Shown one piece after another: positions 58,401-64,000 of a stretch of 64,000 nucleotides of DNA. The position numbers were made by a program, and so were the translations under genes. Source of the stretch: an uncultured Collinsella sp. (lineage in GTDB: Bacteria; Actinomycetota; Coriobacteriia; Coriobacteriales; Coriobacteriaceae); assembly GCA_900541045.1 (NCBI GenBank), contig UQID01000003.1, positions 1-64,000 of the forward strand, read 5' to 3'. The notes under the pieces are model-generated. The model worked only from the letters and a program-made list of their open reading frames with translations. It was not told the DNA's origin and did no database searches. Each line of letters begins with the position of its first letter. Within the stretch, counting starts at the first letter, position 1.

Positions 58401-61400
58401 CTCATGGGCAACCTCGAATTTCCTCTGCTTTGCCGCAGTCATCTCGCCATCAGTTAACTCGAGCTCCTCCTCGATGAAGCTCATGACGAAGGAGGGGGGA
58501 ATCCAGGGAGAACCCAGGGTCGCCGCAATCTCCCCGGGACCCAGTTCACGTGGAAGCACGGCTTTCAGTTTCTCTTCGCAGGTGCGCAGCGCGGCGAGCC
58601 TCTCGACATCCGACTCGGTTAGGCCGAAGGCCGCCATATGTCGCTCGCGTCTAGCCCTGTATTCGGCAAGGTCATCTGGATTAACAAGTTCTTCGTGGGG
58701 GATGGGCTGATTGACGACGCCCAACCAGTCGACATGGGAAGTCCTCATCACGGCATCCTCACCAGCCTGGCGATAGCCGAGCGAGATAAGGAATTCGGCC
58801 GGCACGGGGTCCGCCTTCATCGCAGCCGCCAAAACACTCGATAGGGGCTCCTGCTCCGACTTTCGGGAAACAGAGATCCCATACGCGCGTGCCAGGTTTT
58901 TGATCGGATAGGGGGTCTGATACGAGTTGTCGGCATCGGCACGCCCAAGCGCGACGGCAAGGACATCGGGCCCCACGCGAGGATCGGTGGACAATCGCCA
59001 GAGAACCTCCTCCGTGTTCATCCCATCGGTCGCGAAATCCCGTTTACTTGCCAGATATCCGAGCGATCTCTCGACAAGCGCCGCGATGAGCGGGTTCGAT
59101 ATGGCCGCGCAGCCGTTCCTGCGCTCGGTGGAGACGCGAACCCCCTCATCGAGCTCTCCCAAGGCGGCAATCAACGCCTCCCCGGACCACGTACTGAATG
59201 ACCTGTCGCGCCAGCTGTCGGGGAGGCTGCCGACATGCGCCGAGGCGATAACGGCACGGTCGGCCGTCAGGGGATGGACGCAGGTATCCCACAGGCCGCT
59301 TTTGGTGAGAACGGCAACGGCTCTCGCCACCTCCTCACTCGTCTCGGGAGTGCGGGCGGGGGGAATCGATACCGACTCGAGCCAGGAGCTTTCCCCGGCG
59401 TCGACCCGATCGCTCTCTATCTTCTTTTGCATCGAATGGATCGCATCGAGCTTCTCGCCGATATCGCCGGAAAGGTATGCCTCGGCGCTCTCGATCCTCA
59501 ACGTGATCGGATCGCGGACGATGAGGTCGCCGAGCCTTTGCTCGGCCTCGTCGACACCGCAGCCGAGTAGTCGCCCGATGAGCGCCAGATCGACGTCGCC
59601 CGTCCGGTCATATGAGACGGCCAGGGCATCGGCAGGGGTCTCCGAACGGTCGGGGAGGGGTGCCTGGGGGCGCACCGTGCGCTTTGAGAGGATGTCGGCC
59701 TTGCGGACGAAGTTCTTCTTGGTGTCCAGCACCTCGAGACTGAAGAGGTTGATGCCGAGCGAGCAGTCGTGATAGCCCTTCATGGTGAGGACCCTGCGGT
59801 TCTTCGGATCATTCAAGCGACCGTAGCGCTCTGCGAAGCGGTCGTAGCGGTCGCTGAGGGCCTTGATTCCAGATTCGATTGCGGCGTCGGTCGATTTGGG
59901 GTCGTGCTCGAGCGAGACAAGCGCTCGAGCGGCATCCCTGAGCTCAAGCATTGCGCGTGCGCGGTCCTCTGCCCCGCGATCCGCGAGACGGAAACGCTCG
60001 ACCGTGTCGCCGTTGCCGTACCAGATCGACCCGCCGTCGCCCAGCGTGAACTCATAGAGCGCCGGATTGGTGGGGACCTGCGCGACCTCGGGAGCGGCAG
60101 ACCTGCCGGACATCCCCTCAAATGTATGAGAAATCGCACCGATGGCCTGATTTGCCAGGGACTTCCTAGCGCTATCGGCGATTCCCGTGGCGTCCAGGCC
60201 ACTTATCAATGCATATCCGGGGCCGTATGCGGTCATCTCCGAGCTCTGCTCGCCGACGGCCATGGACGGGTTGGAGGCAAGCAGAGCGTTCACGCGGAAG
60301 CCGTCCGCGTTCGTCTCCGTACGGACCCAGGCCGGCGCGTTGTCGTGCGTGATTTCCCGCGCCTCGGCGAGCTTCCTCAGGACGATGAGGTCGCACAGCG
60401 CGCTCGTACCCGCCTGGCTCTCGAAAGTCTCCTTGGGGAGCCGTGCCATGCCGACAAGATCGCACTCGCGAGCAAGACTTTCACGTGTGGCCTCTCGGGC
60501 CTTGTCCATGGTGTAGCGGCTCGTCAGCACAGCGACGATACCGCCGGGGCGCACGGCGGCCACGGCCCTCTTAATCATGTAGTCATGGAGCGGCACTCCG
60601 TCGATTTTTATCGCGTCTGAGTAGGGGACGTTACCTATGGCGGCATCAAACGAACCCTCGGGGATCTCGCATTTGGCGATATCGGCGGCGACGATCATAT
60701 GGTCGGGGCAAAGCACACGCGCAAGTCCCGCACTCACGGGGTCGATTTCCACGCCGGTCACATGAACGTCCAAGCCCGCGGGGACGCAGCGCATGAAGTT
60801 GCCCGTTCCGCAGCCCGGCTCCAGAATCTCGGCTGTGCCCTCGTCACAGATACCCGCATCCCTCAACGTCTCCCAGATAAGTTCCACGACAGGGCGGGGG
60901 GTGTAGAAGGCGGTGAGGACCGTCGCGCGCTGATCGGCGAACTCATCTTCACTCAAAAGCTCTTTCAGATCCCGTGATACCTCGGCCCAGCCACCGGTTG
61001 GGTTTTCGGCAAAGGCGTTCGCGGCACCGCCCCAACCGGAATAGGCCGAAATGGCGCGTGCCTCCTCGAGAGTGGCGTCTCGCCCCTCGTCCATGGTCGC
61101 CTTGAGGGCGCGTAGCGCGGCGACATTGAGCCTGGCGCGCTCCAGTGGCGAATGGCCGGCCTGGATATCAGGGTTCAGGTATTCGGTGTTGTGGTGAGCG
61201 GCTAGAGTGTGAGCACCGTCTCGTTGAGGGCGATCTCCTCGGCCATCTTCTGGGCGCTGTTGGCCTTGCGGATGTAGTCGTCGTACCGGCACTCGGCCAT
61301 CGTGATCTGCGCGAACTCCGGTGTCGCCCCGCAGCTCTCCATGCAGCTGTCCTGCAGCTCCGCGAGTCTCGTCAGGTAGTTGTGCTCCACCGCCTTGAGA

Positions 61401-61739
61401 TACTCCTCCGTCTCGCCGGCCGCCTCCATCCTGGCCAGATCCTCCGGAGCGTTCTGCTCCATGAAGGAATACCGGAGACCCCTCACGCCCTTGTACGGGT
61501 TCTTCAGCACCGACATGCGCTTCCTCCTCGAAATCATCCTTGTGGGCGAACTTGTCGCCTCCCGCTTGGCTTACATAAGATTCCTCTTGCGCCCCAAAGT
61601 CAAGGGCCAGGCTTTGCTGCGCTTTTACGTTATCGGTTTGTCCTTCGGCGGGCGCCTCGTAGATCGATGAATCATCCATCGCGAAAAGGGAGATTTGCCC
61701 CTCTGCCGCAACAAAGCGCCTCGACGCTCTCCTGGCCAT
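55473..61739 (-). CDS. giant N6-methylase / SNF2-type helicase of conjugative elements, with nested tnpV-like gene
   Basis: 2088 aa, ATG at 61739 with gggggcgtagcacc before it. Order: N-terminus with GQISLFAMDD, a Gln-Ser-Leu-Phe pattern like a clamp-binding motif; residues ~75-180 are low-complexity Gly/Glu/Arg because they are the out-of-frame reading of a tnpV-like gene; then AISAYSGWGGAANAFAENP and the methylase motif ILEPGCGTGNFM with AIGNVPYSDA; a long middle; Walker A AHVVGAGKTYTGIA; LFVDEAHNYKNL; and motifs V-VI STEKLGTGTNVQ, DFEQRLGRIRRQGN. This family is a core part of many Gram-positive conjugative elements and may protect or remodel transferred DNA. C-terminus is acidic and His/Gly-rich. 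Confidence 0.85.
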   Translation of the reverse strand: MARRASRRFVAAEGQISLFAMDDSSIYEAPAEGQTDNVKAQQSLALDFGAQEESYVSQAGGDKFAHKDDFEEEAHVGAEEPVQGREGSPVFLHGAERSGGSGQDGGGRRDGGVSQGGGAQLPDETRGAAGQLHGELRGDTGVRADHDGRVPVRRLHPQGQQRPEDGRGDRPQRDGAHTLAAHHNTEYLNPDIQAGHSPLERARLNVAALRALKATMDEGRDATLEEARAISAYSGWGGAANAFAENPTGGWAEVSRDLKELLSEDEFADQRATVLTAFYTPRPVVELIWETLRDAGICDEGTAEILEPGCGTGNFMRCVPAGLDVHVTGVEIDPVSAGLARVLCPDHMIVAADIAKCEIPEGSFDAAIGNVPYSDAIKIDGVPLHDYMIKRAVAAVRPGGIVAVLTSRYTMDKAREATRESLARECDLVGMARLPKETFESQAGTSALCDLIVLRKLAEAREITHDNAPAWVRTETNADGFRVNALLASNPSMAVGEQSSEMTAYGPGYALISGLDATGIADSARKSLANQAIGAISHTFEGMSGRSAAPEVAQVPTNPALYEFTLGDGGSIWYGNGDTVERFRLADRGAEDRARAMLELRDAARALVSLEHDPKSTDAAIESGIKALSDRYDRFAERYGRLNDPKNRRVLTMKGYHDCSLGINLFSLEVLDTKKNFVRKADILSKRTVRPQAPLPDRSETPADALAVSYDRTGDVDLALIGRLLGCGVDEAEQRLGDLIVRDPITLRIESAEAYLSGDIGEKLDAIHSMQKKIESDRVDAGESSWLESVSIPPARTPETSEEVARAVAVLTKSGLWDTCVHPLTADRAVIASAHVGSLPDSWRDRSFSTWSGEALIAALGELDEGVRVSTERRNGCAAISNPLIAALVERSLGYLASKRDFATDGMNTEEVLWRLSTDPRVGPDVLAVALGRADADNSYQTPYPIKNLARAYGISVSRKSEQEPLSSVLAAAMKADPVPAEFLISLGYRQAGEDAVMRTSHVDWLGVVNQPIPHEELVNPDDLAEYRARRERHMAAFGLTESDVERLAALRTCEEKLKAVLPRELGPGEIAATLGSPWIPPSFVMSFIEEELELTDGEMTAAKQRKFEVAHEPRTGKWRLTGNATELSLEVLARYGISSYSPLKVISAVLNGSETKLNRTDPSTGKKIPDPQGTKAAWDRRRLISSAFEKWVWADPDRADVLCRIYNDRYNRLAPRTYDGSYLTFPGMNPDVEMRPHQRAAVARAGQADEGTLVAHVVGAGKTYTGIAMCMEARRLGRANKPLVVVPKHLTEQWASDFAYLYPGSRVLYMGKSESDSADAAREFFGRAANGDWDSVIVSSSRFDMLDLSQERKEVYLKRRRMEFLRAKEDAQENGGTFSVKKLEEEVKKINDKLSKLHSSPKTEGLSFEEIGFDYLFVDEAHNYKNLPTYGLAIAGMTSSKSNRSESLLEKCTYLREIGHGRNIVFATGTPVTNTMGELYNMQRYLAPELLERQGLSSFPSWAFTFGTIEDSMEIKPEGNGFQLKQRFTKFHNLPELMSAYRTFADIVTQETVNLKVPDCEEIHITVPATPEQLEEVKKLGIRGERVRAGNADGNDNLLAITGDGMKVALDPKLIHPEFEPMEGGKCEVCAREVFKIWEETADMRGAQLVFCDRSTPASGKWNIQDDMRRRLIEAGIPSEQVACVSDAGNDPEKKETLFEKVRSGEVRVLMGSTEKLGTGTNVQTRLAAIHNLDCPWRPSDFEQRLGRIRRQGNLFESVRDFKYVAQGTFDSFLYSTVEHKQRFIGQVFSNKPSVRSMDDIDETRITYSDLAAVASGNPDIKRIQELRSEIMAQSMLKQSHDEMVANMRHQIESRYEPSAACNRRRFELLERDHDVLESANRQRELDKGADIVRVSVGGVSALDRASAIGMIQGAAGDCPIGPVRAIGEFRGLEIVVKKEQTLLERDGTFRYDPFIGLRVKGAADAHWSNHMLPSATSGSHTVLQQMDGIIEKEAGGLDQARALMERSDKQLEDAMRIVVEPWDGEENLEKLQGELAELEQKELKKGHDESGVDGDQDEDGPAIAESPVSVGGHDGGAHPHTSGHGF
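61202..61516 (-). CDS. tnpV: TnpV-like transposon protein nested in the methylase-helicase gene
   Basis: 104 aa in a different frame on the same strand as the giant gene. The ATG at 61516 follows gaggaggaagcgc, an excellent ribosome binding site. The sequence YKGVRGLRYSFMEQNAPEDL and the end YDDYIRKANSAQKMAEEIAL then NETVLTL has the TnpV pattern (MEQ/LKEHRP..., then a Glu-rich end). Composition of the host frame over exactly this interval is abnormal (Gly/Arg/Glu-rich), which supports an inserted gene read by the host frame by chance. Whether both products are made is not known. Confidence 0.65.
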   Translation of the reverse strand: MSVLKNPYKGVRGLRYSFMEQNAPEDLARMEAAGETEEYLKAVEHNYLTRLAELQDSCMESCGATPEFAQITMAECRYDDYIRKANSAQKMAEEIALNETVLTL

Positions 61740-61743
61740 GGTG

Positions 61744-62505
61744 CTACGCCCCCTTTCGAGAGTTATTGGAGGTTCCGCGCGAACCGGAATCGAAGGAGGC
61801 GAGCATGCTCTTTAGTCGCTTGGTCGTCATAGTTGCTGACTGGCCGCGCTCGGCCCGGTCACCCTGCGAGGACCGCGTTCTCGGTTTGCACTCGAATCCC
61901 GCCTTCTTGAGGGCGCGGTCGATTCTGCCCGTGGCGCCTCTCACCTGGGCACAAACGCGCTCGATACGCGCGAGAAGCAGCTCGGTATCCTCCATCGGGA
62001 CACGAACCTCCAGGCCGTCATCGATCCCGTAGCGGCGAAGCGTAACGTGGGAAGCCATCGGATCCATGCCCTCAAGGTCGACGTCTTCGGAAGCCTTCGA
62101 GACCGCATCGAGCGCAACCGCATCCCCCTCGACGACACTGATCGGTGCGGCGCCGGGGCACGAGGTGAGCCCTATATAAGCGGAGGCAGGGTAGACCGTC
62201 TCGGGAACGAGTTCGCAATCGAGAGTCAATTCATCGTCCACTCGTCTGGCGAAGGGAACGAGAATCTCGAACCCGGCCGGATGCTCCTTGATCTTTCCGC
62301 CCAGCATATCGGCGCGCTGCCTGCTGAGGACAGCCGATGTATCGGCCTCGGGATGGTCGAGCTTGAATGCCGCAAGAGCGAGAATTCCCCTCGGGCCCAG
62401 TTCGGAGTGCTCGGCCATGGCGTCGAGAATCGTGTCCCAGCCGTGCGGATGACCCAAAACCGCCGCGAGCATCTCGATAGGCGCTTCAATGTGGCTCTGT
62501 TGCAT
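61744..62505 (-). CDS. hypothetical protein (253 aa) of the conjugative element
   Basis: Starts MQQSHIEAPIEMLAAVLGHP, acidic first two thirds with strand-rich ELTLDCELVPETVYPASAYI, then a basic tail (…CKPRTRSSQGDRAERGQ…). Not recognised; the basic tail may bind DNA. Ends 4 bp before the methylase-helicase start. A LexA-like box lies 69 bp upstream, so this and the large gene may be SOS-controlled. Confidence 0.6.
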   Translation of the reverse strand: MQQSHIEAPIEMLAAVLGHPHGWDTILDAMAEHSELGPRGILALAAFKLDHPEADTSAVLSRQRADMLGGKIKEHPAGFEILVPFARRVDDELTLDCELVPETVYPASAYIGLTSCPGAAPISVVEGDAVALDAVSKASEDVDLEGMDPMASHVTLRRYGIDDGLEVRVPMEDTELLLARIERVCAQVRGATGRIDRALKKAGFECKPRTRSSQGDRAERGQSATMTTKRLKSMLASFDSGSRGTSNNSRKGA

Positions 62506-62573
62506 TAATTCCTCCCCGTCTCAGTCAACTACCCATCGATGATGGGGGAGTGTGCCCATGTCGCCCGGCGCGG

Positions 62574-62585
62574 GAACAAGTGTTC
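62574..62585. promoter_or_regulatory. LexA/SOS-box-like palindrome
   Basis: gaacaagtgttc, identical to 19221 and 32575. Between the XRE regulator's end and the start of the 61744-62505 gene. Confidence 0.6.
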
Positions 62586-62608
62586 ACCGCGGCAAGGCAG
62601 ATAAGCCT

Positions 62609-62938
62609 TTAGCCTGACGCCCTATCGGCGCCAGTATCTGTCGCCTTCGGAGCCGATGCTATCTCCGCGAGTCTCGTTAGCCCCGAGGCTATCTCGACCG
62701 CGTCTGCGCCCAGCAGCCAATCGGCGGGCACACCGAACGTCCTCGAGAGGGCCTTGAGCGAGACGGCGGAGGGCAGCCTGACGCCCGTTAGCCAAAGCCC
62801 GATCGAGCGCGACGATTGGCCGATCGTGTCCGCAAGCTCATCCTGGCTGATACCCGTCATCCTCATGAGGGCGGCAAGGCGCCTGCGAAATAGCAGCAGG
62901 GACGGTTCGGTTGTGTACGGTCCGGGCGCGTTCTTCAT
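62609..62938 (-). CDS. XRE-family HTH regulator
   Basis: 109 aa. LFRRRLAALMRMTGISQDEL then ADTIGQSSRSIGLWLTGVRL and SLKALSRTFGVPADWLLGA is a complete XRE/Cro helix-turn-helix domain, followed by a short tail. Likely repressor of the element's transfer or stability genes. Starts 6 bp after the preceding membrane protein gene's end. Confidence 0.85.
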   Translation of the reverse strand: MKNAPGPYTTEPSLLLFRRRLAALMRMTGISQDELADTIGQSSRSIGLWLTGVRLPSAVSLKALSRTFGVPADWLLGADAVEIASGLTRLAEIASAPKATDTGADRASG

Positions 62939-62943
62939 CTCAA

Positions 62944-63459
62944 TCAGTACGTCCCGACGTTGAAGCCCTCGCCCTTGGTGTAGTCGACGGTCACGGGGAT
63001 CTCCGTCTCGTTGGGGAAATAAGCTCGGATGATCCAGTAGGGGATATCTGAGCCATCGGGGCCCATTCCCGTGTTGACGCCACTCGACTCGATAAGGGTC
63101 TTCTCGGGAGCGCCGTATTCAGAGGTCAGGGAGGTGAGGTACCTTGCGACCACGTCCTGGAAGCCAGTCTGGGTCATCTCCTCGGGAAGGTTGTCGGGGA
63201 CAGCCACGATCGATGGATCGACCTGAATTGTCTCGCCCTGCCCGTCCGTGCCGCCGTTCGATTCGCCATCCGTGTCGTGACCATAGGTATCGACTGCACC
63301 GTCGGAGGCAGCCGAGGATTCCACTGCCGAGTTGTCATCTGTCCTGCCTGTGGGCGGAAAGAGCGCGAACGCGACGTTGATTGCGATGCAGACAATGATG
63401 ATGCCCACGCAGGCGAGGATAATCCCCTTCGAATCCAGCTTCTTTCCCTTTTTGTACAT
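62944..63459 (-). CDS. single-pass membrane protein of conjugative element
   Basis: 171 aa from the ATG at 63459 (aaaggaatgttcgtc before it). A Lys-rich start, one membrane segment (~12-32, GIILACVGIIIVCIAINVAF), a Ser/Asp/Gly linker and a soluble domain with YLTSLTSEYG and YWIIRAYFPNETEIPVTVDY. Position between the cell-wall hydrolase and the XRE gene and the topology suit a conjugation-channel component, but it is smaller than TcpC/VirB8-type proteins. Assignment by context only. Confidence 0.55.
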   Translation of the reverse strand: MYKKGKKLDSKGIILACVGIIIVCIAINVAFALFPPTGRTDDNSAVESSAASDGAVDTYGHDTDGESNGGTDGQGETIQVDPSIVAVPDNLPEEMTQTGFQDVVARYLTSLTSEYGAPEKTLIESSGVNTGMGPDGSDIPYWIIRAYFPNETEIPVTVDYTKGEGFNVGTY

Positions 63460-63484
63460 GACGAACATTCCTTTCCCTTGCTCG

Positions 63485-64000
63485 CTATTTGAGTTCGACT
63501 CCGCCTATCCAACCCCAGTAGACGCCCGATCCCTTGCCGTAGAAGGCAATGAACTCATCAAGCGTCTTAGTGGTAATCGCGCCCTCGTTGCTCATGACCT
63601 TGCCGTCACCGATATAGATGCCGACATGGCCATAGAGAAGTCCGGGGGTGCCGGTGCCGGGGTGACTCGCGTCGCCGACGATCATGCCGACCTTGAGGTC
63701 CGCAGGGTTGTTGCTGTGGCACCATGCCTTGACCATGTCGCAGGCGTTTCCACCGTAGGTGCCGACACCCGCCGCCTTGAATACGTTTGTCACCCACGCG
63801 GCACACCAATTCTGGCCAGGGGAAGGCGTGGACTTGCAGGCGTCCACGACGGCGAGCTGACTGCCCGTGGCCCCCGCGAGTCCCTGTCCCGAGCCGCCGA
63901 GGGTGCCGGATGTGATTGCGTTGTAGAAGTACAGCGCGTTGGTATACCTCGATTCCCAACCGGAAGGCTTGCCTCCCACCATGGCGCAGCGCTCCCACCC
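63485..64000 (-). CDS. NlpC/P60- or CHAP-type cell-wall hydrolase (5' end outside the window)
   Basis: The frame runs open through the window edge (…GWERCAMVGGKPS…), so the N-terminal part is missing. The visible ~171 residues hold a papain-like domain: Cys in PGQNWCAAWVTNVFKAAGVG, His in YGHVGIYIGDGK, and a polar residue in the following strand. Such enzymes open the peptidoglycan so the conjugation channel can pass; they are usually the C-terminal half of a bifunctional lysozyme-endopeptidase (inference). First seen gene of the minus-strand operon. Confidence 0.75.
   Translation of the reverse strand, partial: GWERCAMVGGKPSGWESRYTNALYFYNAITSGTLGGSGQGLAGATGSQLAVVDACKSTPSPGQNWCAAWVTNVFKAAGVGTYGGNACDMVKAWCHSNNPADLKVGMIVGDASHPGTGTPGLLYGHVGIYIGDGKVMSNEGAITTKTLDEFIAFYGKGSGVYWGWIGGVELK

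Overview
The window looks like chromosomal accessory DNA of a Gram-positive, moderately GC-rich actinobacterium, most likely of class Coriobacteriia (inference). The signs are an actinobacterial-type IHF (mIHF) gene, a large VaFE/Cna-B surface protein with a sortase signal, a Gram-positive Tad/Flp pilus cluster, Tat-exported surface proteins and a type II-A CRISPR-Cas9 locus. No rRNA, tRNA or integrase gene was seen, so the limits of the mobile elements probably lie outside the window or are lost.

Layout. (1) 0.1-1.5 kb holds two small accessory genes, one with a DUF2786 domain. (2) 1.5-2.9 kb is a gene-free stretch with an 18-bp inverted repeat, an oriT-like hairpin cluster and four arrays of degenerate 8-bp tandem repeats. 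(3) 2.9-8.6 kb is a mobilization module: MobC, relaxase, an unknown protein, a DEAD/DEAH helicase, a class B sortase and two very small ORFs. (4) 8.6-12.5 kb is a defence-like module: an orphan RHH antitoxin-like gene fused by overlap to a single-chain restriction-modification enzyme, then a Fic protein. (5) 12.8-21.4 kb has mIHF, a surface-protein gene split by an in-frame stop, a 1281-aa VaFE surface protein, a second Fic protein and small genes. (6) 21.4-30.3 kb is a tandem family of three ~950-aa Tat-exported proteins plus the stub of a fourth; the second is frameshifted in a G8 tract. (7) 30.3-34.1 kb has unknown genes, an HNH endonuclease and a degenerate DnaQ-like protein. (8) 34.4-52 kb is a Tad pilus locus (flp, then prepilin peptidase, tadE/G-like genes, cpaB, cpaF/tadA, tadB, tadC) in which a complete type II-A CRISPR-Cas locus lies between the flp pilin gene and the rest: tracrRNA, cas9, cas1, cas2, csn2, and an array of 10 good and 3 decayed repeats. 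(9) 52-54 kb has small genes and a relBE toxin-antitoxin pair flanked by two more 8-bp arrays. (10) 54-64 kb on the minus strand is a conjugative-element segment: cell-wall hydrolase, membrane protein, XRE regulator, unknown protein and a giant methylase-helicase with a tnpV-like gene nested near its 5' end.

Most notable: the Cas9 keeps RuvC residues (D17, E811, H1029, D1032), but its HNH site has Arg (R899) where the catalytic His should be and no Asn at the third position, so it is predicted to be a natural nickase-like effector. The window also contains a family of 8-bp-periodic arrays (six loci), a shared direct-repeat motif (TGTCACC-N4/5-G(G/T)CACCAA) upstream of most surface and pilus operons, and four LexA-type boxes (GAAC-N4-GTTC) near accessory genes. 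All calls are from reading the sequence; no database search was possible.
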